Assembly (NCBI RefSeq): GCF_023701485.1
Contig: NZ_JAMQBK010000002.1
Coordinates: forward strand, 1-64,000
Length of the DNA stretch: 64,000 nt
Source of the DNA: Aporhodopirellula aestuarii
GTDB taxonomy: Bacteria > Planctomycetota > Planctomycetia > Pirellulales > Pirellulaceae
Direction of reading: 5' to 3'
Shown: positions 49,788 to 59,797 of the stretch, one piece after another
Numbering within the stretch: position 1 is the stretch's first letter
Layout: the number at the start of each line of letters is the position of its first letter
Made by a program: the position numbers and the translations under genes
Notes under the pieces: generated by a model
Told to the model about the DNA's origin: nothing
What the model saw: the letters and a program-made list of their open reading frames with translations, nothing else
The model's database searches: none

Positions 49788-50930
49788 ATGCTGAGCCACC
49801 ATCATCAGGACAAACTCAACGCATTGGCCGATCGGCTTTTGTCAGCGGATGTGACGATCGATCGGTTGCCGGTGGTGATGGGATTTGATGCGTTCGTCGA
49901 TGAGTCGATTCGCATTGTTGGACAACGGCACTCGCCGGAGTCATATCTACCGATGCCGACCATTGCGGACTTTGGTGCGTGGGCCAACGCCGCTACGGGA
50001 CAGAGCGGTTTACGAGAATTCGTATGCGAGCAAGTGACCGCGGGCGGTTGCACGGTCAACATGGGCGACGGCATCGCGACGTTGGGGTTTCCGCTGACTG
50101 CATTTTCGGGAGTGGGGGCTCCGCCGCATCCAGTGTTCGCCGATTTCATTGCCAAGTGTGAGGCCGTTGACTCGCTCGGGATGGACCCTGGACGCGCGAT
50201 CGTCACTGAATTCGACGACGGCAAATTGATGTTCTGTTCGTTCAGTCATTTTGCCAACTTCACACCTTCGTATCTCCGCAAAAAGTTCGCCGACGGCGTG
50301 TTCCGAACCGCGTGCGAGCAGGCGTCGGGGATCGCGCTGACGAGCTGGTCGGTCTACCCCTACATGACGCAGTGTTGGAAATATCTGGTTGAGGAAGTCC
50401 TCGCGGGAATGTCACATCGCCCACATTTCTTTTTCGATCTCGCGGATCCCGCGAGCCGGACGGCAGACGCGTTGGTTGAGATGCTCGACGCCTTGAAGGG
50501 ATTTGAATCCATCGGCCGGGTCACATTGAGTGTCAACGGGAACGAAGCGAACCAGATCGCGAGAGCATTGAAGATCGAGGAAGCGGGAAGTGACGCGAAA
50601 TCCTGGGAACGTCTGGCCAACGAAATCCGGATGCGGGCCGAAATCAGCGAAACCAGCATTCATCTCATCGACTCGGCAACAACGGCAACCACGGAAATGG
50701 TCACAACGGTGAGCGGTCCGTACTGCATCAAACCCAAACGCAGTGTCGGAGCGGGTGATCGTTTTAACTCGGGATTCTTTGCCGGGCTGTTGTTAGAGCT
50801 CAACCCTGCCGATCGACTGCGACTCGGCAACGCCAGTTCGGGCTACTTCGTGCGGCGTGCCGAAAGCGCCTCATGGCCGCAACTTATTCAGTTCCTTCGC
50901 GAATGGGCGGCGGACGCAATCGTCTCTTAA
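49788..50930 (+). CDS. PfkB-family carbohydrate kinase
   Basis: A 380-residue kinase of the ribokinase/PfkB family. It has the substrate-binding [16 protein letters not shown] segment (the first PfkB signature) and the second signature [13 protein letters not shown] with catalytic Asp324 in the GAGD anion hole. The nucleotide region includes [12 protein letters not shown]. Members phosphorylate ketoses, ketose phosphates or keto-deoxy acids. It starts 2 bases after the isomerase stop (ATG at 49788; a TTG at 49782 would overlap it). Position between an isomerase and an aldolase points to phosphorylation of the ketose produced by the isomerase. Longer than E. coli PfkB by about 70 residues. Confidence 0.85.
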   Translation: MLSHHHQDKLNALADRLLSADVTIDRLPVVMGFDAFVDESIRIVGQRHSPESYLPMPTIADFGAWANAATGQSGLREFVCEQVTAGGCTVNMGDGIATLGFPLTAFSGVGAPPHPVFADFIAKCEAVDSLGMDPGRAIVTEFDDGKLMFCSFSHFANFTPSYLRKKFADGVFRTACEQASGIALTSWSVYPYMTQCWKYLVEEVLAGMSHRPHFFFDLADPASRTADALVEMLDALKGFESIGRVTLSVNGNEANQIARALKIEEAGSDAKSWERLANEIRMRAEISETSIHLIDSATTATTEMVTTVSGPYCIKPKRSVGAGDRFNSGFFAGLLLELNPADRLRLGNASSGYFVRRAESASWPQLIQFLREWAADAIVS

Positions 50931-50943
50931 GAGGAACGAATTC

Positions 50944-51966
50944 TTGAAAACCTTAGATCAGAAACTCAATAACCTGCGCAGCAACCCGGACGCGACGGAC
51001 TTCATCATCGCGGATGCGAAGGATGCGGACATGGCGTGGGGGATCGCCTCTCCGGGGATGCCTTATCCACCGCAGAGTGAATCCCGGTTCTATTCCATGC
51101 CGGAGTTCATGGACCAAATGCGTGAGATGGTAGGCAGCGGGTACATCGATATTCTGTTGGCATCCAACTCGGCGATGAGTGTGCTGGCGCACCGTGAACG
51201 CTTGTTTGATGACAGCCCCGTCACGCCTGCGATACGTGCCAACGACACCACCGATGTCTGGATCAGTCGTGCGGCAAATTATCGGGACCAGCCGTCACGC
51301 CCATTCCGAACGAGTTTCTTGCACGAAGCTCAGTACGGAAGTCTAACGGCACCAGTAACCGAAAAACCGGTTGTTAACTTGGGGTTGTACTCGATGACGT
51401 TCAACAATGATCTCGATTCCGATATCAACAATTTGATGGCGTTTCGAGAGTTTCGCTTTGAAGCGGCTCAGTGCGGGTTCGAGTACTTCCTGGAAGTCTT
51501 TGCACCCAACGTTGAAAATTGCGGGATCGCACCGGAGGCCATTCCTTCGTTTGTGAACGACGCACTCGTTCGCGCTTTGGCGGGCGTCGCACGGGATCAC
51601 TGGCCCAAGTTTCTAAAGATTCCCTACTTCGGTCCGAAGCCGATGGAGGAACTGGCCGCGTATGACTCGGAGTTGATCGTTGGGATTTTGGGCGGCGGAA
51701 GCGGGACGACGTACGATGCATTCAAGCAGCTTTCCGAGGCTCAGAAGTATGGCGCCCGTGTTGCTCTGTATGGTCGCAAAATCAAGGATGCCGAACATCC
51801 GTTAACGATGGTTCGCTATCTGCGTGCGATTGTCGATGGCGATGTCTCTGCCGAAGAAGCCGTGAAGGCCTATCACGGCGATTTGCAAAAACTCGGCATC
51901 GCACCCAAACGCGACTTGGATCAAGACAGCGAACTGACCGCCCCCGAACTCAGCTACGCGCGTTAG
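50944..51966 (+). CDS. Class I (Schiff-base) aldolase-like TIM-barrel protein
   Basis: A 340-residue protein that resembles the DeoC/FbaB/LacD class of aldolases. The barrel strand FLKIPYFGPKP puts Lys225 where these enzymes form the Schiff base; a phosphate-binding loop follows as GILGGGSGTTYDAFKQ, and the last strand is GARVALYGRKIKDAEHP. The N-terminal FIIADAKDADMAWGIASPG is typical of the group. The start is most likely the TTG at 50944 with AAGAGGA upstream; no ATG fits, and the frame's upstream codons lie within the kinase gene. It would cleave the phosphorylated ketose into two three-carbon pieces. Exact substrate and stereochemistry unknown. Confidence 0.7.
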   Translation: MKTLDQKLNNLRSNPDATDFIIADAKDADMAWGIASPGMPYPPQSESRFYSMPEFMDQMREMVGSGYIDILLASNSAMSVLAHRERLFDDSPVTPAIRANDTTDVWISRAANYRDQPSRPFRTSFLHEAQYGSLTAPVTEKPVVNLGLYSMTFNNDLDSDINNLMAFREFRFEAAQCGFEYFLEVFAPNVENCGIAPEAIPSFVNDALVRALAGVARDHWPKFLKIPYFGPKPMEELAAYDSELIVGILGGGSGTTYDAFKQLSEAQKYGARVALYGRKIKDAEHPLTMVRYLRAIVDGDVSAEEAVKAYHGDLQKLGIAPKRDLDQDSELTAPELSYAR

Positions 51967-52072
51967 GGGACGTCATGAGATCAAGTAGGTCGTCTTTCGA
52001 ATTTTCGCAAACAGCGTGCGTCCACGCATTTTGCATTTCGATGAACCCGCCTGATTGCAAGTGGGCCCGATC

Positions 52073-53065
52073 ATGACGACCGCATTTGAGCAACTGTTGC
52101 GAGATCGCGGATTCCTGCAAACCGCGACGCCGAGTTTGAAACCGCTCACCGGTGGCGTTTCCAGTGAAATCTATCTTGTTGAAGACGGAGATCGACGATT
52201 CGTTGTCAAGCGAGCACTGGCGAAACTGAAGGTACAGCAGGACTGGTTCGCCGACACGTCGCGGAATCAAACCGAACAAGCCTACATGCGATACGTCGCG
52301 AGTTTTCGTCCCGACGCAATGCCCGAAATCTATCACTGCGATGCCGAGGCGGGATTGTTCTCGATGGAGTATCTCGAGGAGTTTCAAAACTGGAAAGATG
52401 ATCTCTTAGCGGGACATTGTGATGTCGACTTAGCGCGCCGAGCTGGCGTTCTGGTTGGTGAAATTCACTCACGCACGTGGGGAGATCCTCGCGTCAAAGC
52501 GGACTTTGACACGATTCCCAATTTCGATCAGCTCCGGATTGATCCTTATCTCAGAGGGACCGCACACAAGCACGCTGATTTGGCAACGAGAATACTAGCG
52601 GAGGCGGATCGGTTGACACGGAGCCGTCAATGTTTGATTCATGGCGACTACAGTCCCAAGAATATCATGCATCTGAATGGCCGATTGGTTCCGCTGGACT
52701 GCGAAGTCGCGTGTTTTGCCGATGCCGCTTTCGATCTCGCGTTTTTGCTGAATCATCTGTTTCTGAAAAGTCTGTTCCACGTCCCGGTCGAACTGCCGAT
52801 GCCGGAAATAATCTCCGCCGTGCGAGAGGGCTACGGCGACGGTAATCCAGAGCATTACCGCGAGGTCGAAACGCGTGCCGCGACGTTGTTGCCGATGCTC
52901 ATGCTGGCACGTGTCGATGGCAAGAGTCCGGTGGAGTACCTGAACGTCGATCAACAAAATTTCGTTCGCTCGTTTACACACGAACACATTTTGCGTGACG
53001 GCATTTCCTTAAAACAAATCGCAGAGAACTGGTTCCAAACTCTTCAGCCATTGATAAATAGATGA
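52073..53065 (+). CDS. APH-fold phosphotransferase (methylthioribose/homoserine kinase-like)
   Basis: A 330-residue kinase of the aminoglycoside-phosphotransferase fold. The ATP-site Lys lies in RRFVVKRALAK; the catalytic loop is LIHGDYSPKNIM (Asp192, Asn197), with the metal Asp209 in VPLDCEVACF. Unlike resistance enzymes, it sits inside a catabolic operon, so it probably phosphorylates a sugar or sugar acid, as methylthioribose kinase does. The start MTTAFEQ at 52073 is chosen; six further codons are open upstream. It is 106 bases after the aldolase, the only real gap in the operon, and its TGA overlaps the enolase ATG. Confidence 0.82.
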   Translation: MTTAFEQLLRDRGFLQTATPSLKPLTGGVSSEIYLVEDGDRRFVVKRALAKLKVQQDWFADTSRNQTEQAYMRYVASFRPDAMPEIYHCDAEAGLFSMEYLEEFQNWKDDLLAGHCDVDLARRAGVLVGEIHSRTWGDPRVKADFDTIPNFDQLRIDPYLRGTAHKHADLATRILAEADRLTRSRQCLIHGDYSPKNIMHLNGRLVPLDCEVACFADAAFDLAFLLNHLFLKSLFHVPVELPMPEIISAVREGYGDGNPEHYREVETRAATLLPMLMLARVDGKSPVEYLNVDQQNFVRSFTHEHILRDGISLKQIAENWFQTLQPLINR

Positions 53066-54354
53066 AAATTGAATCGATTGACGCCTATCAGATTTATGAC
53101 TCCCGTGGCAATCCGACCGTTGAAGTCGAGGTCACATTGGGCAGTGGAAAGAAAGGTTATGGACTTGTCCCCAGCGGAGCATCGACCGGACAATTCGAAG
53201 CCTTGGAACTTCGCGACGGTGACAAGCATTTTTTTCGCGGTAAGTCAGTCTTGCAAGCCGTTGAAAATGTTCGTTCCAAAATCGCAACCGCGTTACGCGG
53301 ACACGATGTTTTTGATCAATCCGGAATCGATCACGCCATGATCGAACTCGACGGGACACCGAACAAAGCGTGTTTGGGGGCGAACGCGATTCTAGGTGTG
53401 TCGATGGCGGTGGCGAATGCGGCTGCCGCCGAAAAGGGCGTGCCACTTTACGAATCCCTCGGTGGGACCGATGGCAATTTGTTGCCGCTTCCTGAAATTC
53501 AAATTATCGGAGGCGGAGCTCACGCGAACTGGCGAACCGATGTTCAAGATTTCCTGGTCATTGCGACCGGAGCAAAGAACTATGCCGAGACGCTGGAGAT
53601 CACCTTCAACGTTTATCACGCGGCGGGTGATATCATGCGTGAGCGAAACAAGTATTACGGTTTGGCAGACGAGGGCGGCTATTGGCCTGAGTTCGAAACC
53701 AACGAAGCTGCGTTCGACGTGTTGACCGAAGCGATGGTACGAGCGGGCTACACGCCAGGCAAAGAAGCATCGATTTCGCTGGATATCGCGGCCAGTGATC
53801 TTTATGACGAAACGACGGGGACTTACCACTTTCGCCTCGAAGATCGTCTATTCACGTCTGAAGAGTTTTCGTCGCTATTAATCGAATGGTGCGAAAAGTA
53901 TCCGATCATCTCGATCGAGGATCCCGCTGCGGATACCGATTGGGACGGCTGGGATCGGATCAATCGGGCGATAGGCCATCGCGTCCAAATCGTCGGCGAT
54001 GATCTGTTTACGACTAATCTCACGCGCATCCGAGAAGGGATTCGTCGCCAGGCCGCCAACAGCGTTTTGATCAAGTTGAATCAGATCGGAACAGTGACCG
54101 AGACAATGGACGCGATTCGCATGACGCAGGAGGCGGGCTGGTTACCGGTCGTTTCGGCGCGCAGTGGTGAGACCGAAGACGCTTTTATTTGTCACCTCGC
54201 GGTAGCGACCAATGCCGGTCAGTTGAAGGTTGGTTCGTTTGCCCGCAGCGAGCGAATGGTGAAGTGGAACGAGGTTCTACGCATCGAACGACAACTCGGT
54301 CGTCGGGCACGTTTCGAGGGCGGCAATATCTTCACGCAACTGGCACGCGTTTAA
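53062..54354 (+). CDS. Divergent enolase paralogue with altered active site
   Basis: A 430-residue protein alignable end to end with enolase. Kept: SGASTG loop, His154, Glu204 (DEGG), metal ligands Asp241, Glu286, Asp313, the base Lys338 and Lys389. Changed: the Glu corresponding to yeast Glu168 is Asp163 (VQDFL for IQEFM), and yeast His373 is Ala366 (VSARSGE for VSHRSGE). Both altered residues face the C3 hydroxyl that leaves when 2-phosphoglycerate becomes phosphoenolpyruvate. The core machinery for proton removal is therefore intact, while the leaving-group pocket is opened. Cotranslated with the APH-fold kinase (ATGA overlap) and 12 bases before the GH2. It is unlikely to be the cell's housekeeping enolase. 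An enolase-type dehydration of a larger 2-phospho-sugar acid is my inference. Confidence 0.85.
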   Translation: MKIESIDAYQIYDSRGNPTVEVEVTLGSGKKGYGLVPSGASTGQFEALELRDGDKHFFRGKSVLQAVENVRSKIATALRGHDVFDQSGIDHAMIELDGTPNKACLGANAILGVSMAVANAAAAEKGVPLYESLGGTDGNLLPLPEIQIIGGGAHANWRTDVQDFLVIATGAKNYAETLEITFNVYHAAGDIMRERNKYYGLADEGGYWPEFETNEAAFDVLTEAMVRAGYTPGKEASISLDIAASDLYDETTGTYHFRLEDRLFTSEEFSSLLIEWCEKYPIISIEDPAADTDWDGWDRINRAIGHRVQIVGDDLFTTNLTRIREGIRRQAANSVLIKLNQIGTVTETMDAIRMTQEAGWLPVVSARSGETEDAFICHLAVATNAGQLKVGSFARSERMVKWNEVLRIERQLGRRARFEGGNIFTQLARV

Positions 54355-54366
54355 CGACGAGACAAT

Positions 54367-56989
54367 ATGATGAAGACAATCCGAACGCTGTTTCTGGTGG
54401 TTGTTTCATGTGCCTGCGGTGAAAGCATTGCCGCCGATCGGGCCTTGAAAGATTCGCCACGAACCGTAGTTGATTTCAATTTCGATTGGCAGTTTGGCTT
54501 ACAAGAGTTTGCGGACTCGGATGTTCTGCGTCACGATTCCCGCAGCCAACCTGCTCTTGTTAACGACCGCCAAGGAATTGATTGGACCCCCGTCACGCTT
54601 CCGCATGATTGGAGCATTCGCGAGTCCTACCGACAAGAAAACACTGCTGCGAGTACAGGGTTTCTTCCTGGTGGAATCGGTTGGTACCGAAAAACGTTCT
54701 CGTTGCCGGAATCGGATCGAGGCCGATCCATTCGGATTGAGTTCGATGGGGTGTATTACAAGTCTGACGTTTGGATCAACGAGCACCATCTCGGATTCCG
54801 TCCGAGTGGATATAGCAGTTTCTCGTACGACCTCACCCCACACCTGCGTTTTGGCAGCAAACCGAATCGGATCACCGTGAGAGTCGATCACTCTGCCTAT
54901 GTTGACTCGCGTTGGTATACCGGATCGGGAATCTACCGAAACGTTCGACTGGTCAAGACTTCGCCGGTTAACGTACCGCAATGGGGAGTGCAGATCACGA
55001 CCCCGCAGGTCACCTCTTCCTTTGCGGACATTCACGTCACGACGGAGGTTGTCGGAGAAGAGGAGGCTGTTGATCCGGCCAGTATTGCTGGCGACGAAAA
55101 CGACGGCATCGAGGTAGAAACGCGTGTTATTGATGCTAACGGCGTGATCACGGAGTCGGTGCAAGCCGAAATGAAAGACGGGCTGTACGAGAGCCAACTC
55201 AGGGTGCTCAATCCCTCTCGGTGGAGCGTTGATTCGCCAAACCTGTCGTCGTTAATCACGACCATTCGGCAAAACGGCATCGTGGTCGATCGCGTCGAGA
55301 CGCAATTTGGTATTCGAACGTTTGAGTTTGATGCGGACAAAGGGTTTTCACTCAACGGAGTGCCGATGAAGATCAAAGGCGTTAATCTGCATCATGACGC
55401 GGGGGCGTTGGGAGCGGCGGTGCCAAAGTCTGTTTGGGAATACCGCGTCGGGAAACTGAAGTCGATCGGAGTGAATGCGATTCGCATGTCGCACAATCCT
55501 CATTCGGTTGAGTTGATGGACGTGTGCGACCAAATGGGAATGTTGGTCATGGATGAATTCTTCGATGAGTGGGATCGGCCCAAGGTCAAGAGTCTTCGCT
55601 ATATCGGTGACCAAGGTGCGAAAGACCTGAACGAGGCACGTGGTTACAGCGAGTGTTTTGAGCGTTGGGCAGAGCGTGATTTGAAGGACTTGATTCGACG
55701 AGACTTCAACCATCCATCGGTGATCATGTGGAGCATCGGCAACGAAATCGAGTGGACCTTCCCGGCCTATTCGAAAGCGTTCGCGATGCTGAATCCGGAT
55801 GCCGTCGAAAGCAAAACCATTCCCGTCTTTGACCCGTCGATTGTGAAACCGGTGTTCGATCAAGTTTCCGGTGGTGACGATCCACTCGCCAAAATCGCGA
55901 AGCAATTGTCAGCATGGGTGAAGGAAGTCGATACCTCACGTCCGGTCACGTGCGGAAGCGTTCGTCCATCTCTGGCAGCGGTCAGCGGGTATCTCGATGC
56001 GGTTGACGTTGCCGGATTCAACTATCGAGCAGAATGCTACGATGCGGCCCACGAAACGTACCCTGAAATGAAAATCATTGGCTCTGAAAATTGGGGAGCC
56101 TATTCCGAATGGAAGAACGTCCTGGATCGAGACTTCGTCAGCGGCATGTTTGCTTGGACGGGGTTTGCCTATTTGGGCGAGGCAGGGCCGTGGCCTCGAA
56201 AGGGACTCAATCTATCGTTCTTCGACTATGCCGGGTTCAAAACGCCGCGAGGGCACTTCTTCGAATGCTTGTGGAAAGATGAGCCGAAGGTTTACATGGT
56301 CACAACACCGTCTGCCGAATCGGAATACTCTTTCTCGCAGGAAGACGGATGGCAGTTTGAGATGCAAATGCGAGACCCTCCGTTTTGGGGTGCGTTGAGG
56401 AAATGGGAATGGTACCGCGTGAACGAACACTGGGATTACCAACCCGATCAAGACATTATCGTTCAGGTCTACACGAATTGTGACGAGGCAGAGTTGTTCC
56501 TGAATAACAAGAGTTTGGGAAAGCAAGCTCTTGCAGACTTCCCGGACGATCATGTGATCAAATGGTTGGTTCCGTACGCTGCGGGTGAGTTGACCGTCAA
56601 AGGCTACGCGGAGAATGGCGTCCACGCGGGAGTACACTCTCGCCACGAGCGGTGAGTTTGCCGAAATTGAGTTGTCGTCCGACAAAAACACTCTCAAGGC
56701 GGATGGGTATGATATCGCACACGTTCGTGTGAGATTACTCGACGCGTTTGGAAGACGAATCAATGATCCGGCGATAAAAGTTCAGTTCCAGGTCAACGGC
56801 GACGCCGAACTTCTCGCGGTTGATAACGGATGGGAGATGAACGTCGATTTTCACTATCAATCAACGGTCCTCACCCACAATGGACAAGCGTTGGGATTGA
56901 TTCGATCAGGTCGCGATTGCGGAAGGTGCGAGGTGATTGTTTCGGCGGCAGGCATCGTCAGCAAACCGCTGTCTCTCAACGTGCGGTGA
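54367..56989 (+). pseudogene. Secreted GH2 beta-galactosidase-like enzyme, frameshifted near the C-terminus
   Basis: The first frame (54367-56655, 762 residues) encodes a signal peptide, GH2 sugar-binding domain ([19 protein letters not shown]), immunoglobulin-like domain and catalytic barrel: acid/base Glu460 in SIGNEIEW, nucleophile Glu574 in IGSENWG. It ends abruptly with unrelated residues and a TGA at 56653-56655. The expected C-terminal domain continues in another frame to 56989 (EFAEIELSSDKNTLKADGYD to SLNVR), the shift lying near 56630-56645 and fitting one extra base. The catalytic domain is intact, so the short form might work; alternatively it is a decay or sequencing error. It belongs to the operon by spacing (12 bases after enolase) and would release galactose from oligosaccharides. 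Confidence 0.82.
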
Positions 56990-57001
56990 GTCTCGCCTGA
57001 G

Positions 57002-57121
57002 GACGTCGTTTGTATTACTGAAGGATTTCAAATATAGCGGAACGGCGCGAGCCGTCCGGTGACTCGGGACCGGACGGCTTGCGCCGTTCCGCTAAAAAAG
57101 GCACTAAAACAATCAACGTCC
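57002..57121. repeat. Palindromic intergenic repeat, copy D (120-base unit)
   Basis: Left arm AGCGGAACGGCGCGAGCC plus GTCCGGT (57036-57060), 8-base centre, right arm 57069-57093; nearly perfect 25-base arms. The 120-base unit matches copy B at 41697-41816 with about 15 differences. It sits between two convergent GH2 genes and could act as a bidirectional terminator or mRNA-end stabiliser. Confidence 0.87.
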
Positions 57122-57167
57122 TGCGGCGAGTTCTACGACCAGAGCGAGAGCCAACCGTCCAACGTGT

Positions 57168-59708
57168 TTACCGGACGTCGATCGTAATCGGGCGACTTTG
57201 GAGGTTGTCTGCGTGAGCACGGATGGTTGCGACGCCGGACATTCCGGTCGCCTGGACCAACAACAGGCAACGTCCCTGGTGCGTGACCACTCGGTTCGAT
57301 TGATACTGAGTGACGGTCTTGCCTGATCCGTTGTCGACGCCCAGGACACGTACGGCACCCTCGATCTCAAAGACCACGTCCAACTCCTGGTCTCTAACGG
57401 GGATGCCATCTGCATCGACGAGTTGTGCGACCACGTGGGCGACATCGCGGTTGTCGACGTCCAAATCGGTTGTGTCGGGCGTCAACGAGACGGACGCGGG
57501 TGGACCGGCTGTTTCTAAGCGATCGCGGATGACCGCATCGCAGTGAACGGCTCTCGCTTCCAGGACGCCCGGTTCATAAGGGACCAGCCACTTAAAAATG
57601 CGGTCGGGGAAGTCCGACAAACTCTTGATGCCGAGCGACCGTCCGTTGAGAAGCACTTCGACGCGATCGGTGTTGGAATAGACTTCCACAACGACGTCAT
57701 CACCCGGTGTGTAGTCCCAATGATGATTGACCGAATGCCAAACCCAAGTGCGTTTGGTCCATGCGTCCGGACTTTCGGTGCCGATGACTCCCGAGGTCGC
57801 ATCGACGTGATAATCCGTTTGAGGCAACGTTTGGGTTGCGAGGTAAAGGTGAGGTTCGTCACACCACAACGTTTTCATCATGTGGTACGACGGCTTTTTG
57901 AAACCCGCGGTATCTAAAAGACCACTGAGGACTCCTTTTCGCGGCCAGTCTTCGCGGGCTTCGCCCATGTAGTCGATGCCCGTCCAAAGAAACACGCCTG
58001 AGATGAACGGTCGCTCTAACACGGCTTTCCACTCATGCCACTGGGCAACGTTCTCGGTTCCCATGACCGACTTTCCAGGGAAGTGTTTTCTCGAATAGTC
58101 GTAGACAACTCTTCGGTAGCTATAACCGACCACATCGAGTGCATCGGTGTAGCCAGTCACATGACTCACCGAGGGAAGGATGCAGTTGGAGATCACCGGA
58201 CGAGTCGTGTCCATCTCCCGCGTCCACTGAGCGAGTTTTTTAGCGGTGTCGGCGAGAACATAGGTGCCATCCGGAATGCTTTGGTACCGTTCGCGAACCT
58301 CGTCAGGCGTCAAATGCGGAGGTGTCCAAAAGTAATTCCCTGACGCGTCTGCATCAAAATATCCCGATGCTTCTCGGTATTTTGGGTAAGTCCACTCGAT
58401 CTCGTTTCCGATGCTCCACTGAAAGATCGAAGGATGGTTGCGGTCACGACGCATCGTCGCTTTCAAGTCTCGTTCGGCCCAGTCTTGGAAAAACTCCGCA
58501 TGGCCACGGGTAATCCGATCGTCATGCTGTTCGGCCATATTGAGACGTTTGTCTTTGGGGTTATCCCATTCGTCGTAGAACTCTTCTTGGACGAGAAAGC
58601 CCATCCGATCACAGAGGTCGAGAAATTTCTCCGAGGCCGGGTTGTGGGCGGTTCGAATCGCATTGCAACCGCCTGCCTTCAACTTGGATAAACGGCGTTC
58701 CCAAACACCTGTCGGAACTGCGGCTCCGACGAGTCCAGCGTCGTGATGGAGGCACACCCCTTGAATCAGCGTATGTTCGCCATTGAGATAGAAACCTGAT
58801 TCCGCGTCAAACTTGATTTCGCGAAACCCGAATGGAGTTTGATAGGAATCGATCACCTCGCCGTCGTGCATGATCGTCGTGTCGGCGACGTATTGAGACG
58901 GATCATCGAGATTCCAAAGGCGGGGCGAGGTCACCGAAAGGTCTTGATGGAACGTGTGCGTGGCTTCAGCCGAGATTTCGGCTGTCAATTCATCGGTCGC
59001 AACCACGTCTCCGGATGAGTCAACTATTTTCGTTAAGAGTTGAAACGTTTTGGGACGATCGAACGCATTTCGAACTTCGACGTCGATGGCAACTTCGGAT
59101 ATTTCCCTGGATACTGTCGGCGTCGTTACGAAGGTTCCTCCGATCGGAACATGCAGTTTGTTCGCTCGGATTAGTTTGACGTCGCGATAGATGCCCGAGC
59201 CAGTGTACCAGCGGCTGTCCGCGTATCGCGAGTGATCGACTTTCACCGCAAGGACGTTGTCTTCGCCCGTTGCGTTGAGATATTCGGTGACGTCGAAGAA
59301 GAATGGCGAGTAACCGTAAGGATGAAACCCGAGTTTGACACCGTTGAGCCAGATCTCGGCTCGGTTGTAGATCCCATCGAAGTACACATAGGTAACGTGA
59401 TCGTCATCGACGTTGGTTTCAAAGTGTTTTCGGTACCATCCGATTCCGCCTGGAAGATAGGCCGTGCACCCTTCCAAGCGTTGATCGAAAGGTGATTCGA
59501 CGCTCCAGTCATGAGGCAATTGCACATGCCGCCATGCGGTATCGTCAACGTCGACGTCGTGAGCGGGTTGTTCTTGAAGTGAAAAGAGCCAACCGGAATT
59601 GAAGTCGACCGCGCCTGAGTCACCGCCGTGAACGTTGGAGGCCGTTGTCAACGCCGCGACAACGAACATGAAAAGTCGCAGCGACGAACGGAGGTGGCTC
59701 ATGTTCAT
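57168..59708 (-). CDS. Secreted GH2 beta-galactosidase-like enzyme
   Basis: An 846-residue exported hydrolase with signal [22 protein letters not shown]. It carries the GH2 jelly roll ([35 protein letters not shown]), an Ig-like domain, and the barrel with acid/base Glu436 in [10 protein letters not shown] and nucleophile Glu552 in MGTENVAQW. It ends with DUF4982-like and invasin-like beta domains ([18 protein letters not shown]). It is complete, unlike its paralogue at 54367, with which it converges and shares layout. Gene order with GH117, GH16 and GH50 suggests action on agar- or porphyran-derived oligosaccharides, releasing D-galactose from non-reducing ends. Confidence 0.9.
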   Translation of the reverse strand: MNMSHLRSSLRLFMFVVAALTTASNVHGGDSGAVDFNSGWLFSLQEQPAHDVDVDDTAWRHVQLPHDWSVESPFDQRLEGCTAYLPGGIGWYRKHFETNVDDDHVTYVYFDGIYNRAEIWLNGVKLGFHPYGYSPFFFDVTEYLNATGEDNVLAVKVDHSRYADSRWYTGSGIYRDVKLIRANKLHVPIGGTFVTTPTVSREISEVAIDVEVRNAFDRPKTFQLLTKIVDSSGDVVATDELTAEISAEATHTFHQDLSVTSPRLWNLDDPSQYVADTTIMHDGEVIDSYQTPFGFREIKFDAESGFYLNGEHTLIQGVCLHHDAGLVGAAVPTGVWERRLSKLKAGGCNAIRTAHNPASEKFLDLCDRMGFLVQEEFYDEWDNPKDKRLNMAEQHDDRITRGHAEFFQDWAERDLKATMRRDRNHPSIFQWSIGNEIEWTYPKYREASGYFDADASGNYFWTPPHLTPDEVRERYQSIPDGTYVLADTAKKLAQWTREMDTTRPVISNCILPSVSHVTGYTDALDVVGYSYRRVVYDYSRKHFPGKSVMGTENVAQWHEWKAVLERPFISGVFLWTGIDYMGEAREDWPRKGVLSGLLDTAGFKKPSYHMMKTLWCDEPHLYLATQTLPQTDYHVDATSGVIGTESPDAWTKRTWVWHSVNHHWDYTPGDDVVVEVYSNTDRVEVLLNGRSLGIKSLSDFPDRIFKWLVPYEPGVLEARAVHCDAVIRDRLETAGPPASVSLTPDTTDLDVDNRDVAHVVAQLVDADGIPVRDQELDVVFEIEGAVRVLGVDNGSGKTVTQYQSNRVVTHQGRCLLLVQATGMSGVATIRAHADNLQSRPITIDVR

Positions 59709-59797
59709 GTTTTCGGAAAATGCTTGCTTCAGATAGCCAAGGTGAACCGCGGTAGTGTGTCGCCGAGTGATTTACGATGCCAATTGGATCGAGCGTT

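Noticed and set aside
52073-53065. Aminoglycoside resistance gene
   Set aside because: Only the fold is shared; operon context and overlap with the enolase gene point to metabolism.
53062-54354. Housekeeping glycolytic enolase
   Set aside because: Two leaving-group-side residues are changed and the gene is embedded in a sugar operon; a canonical copy is expected elsewhere.
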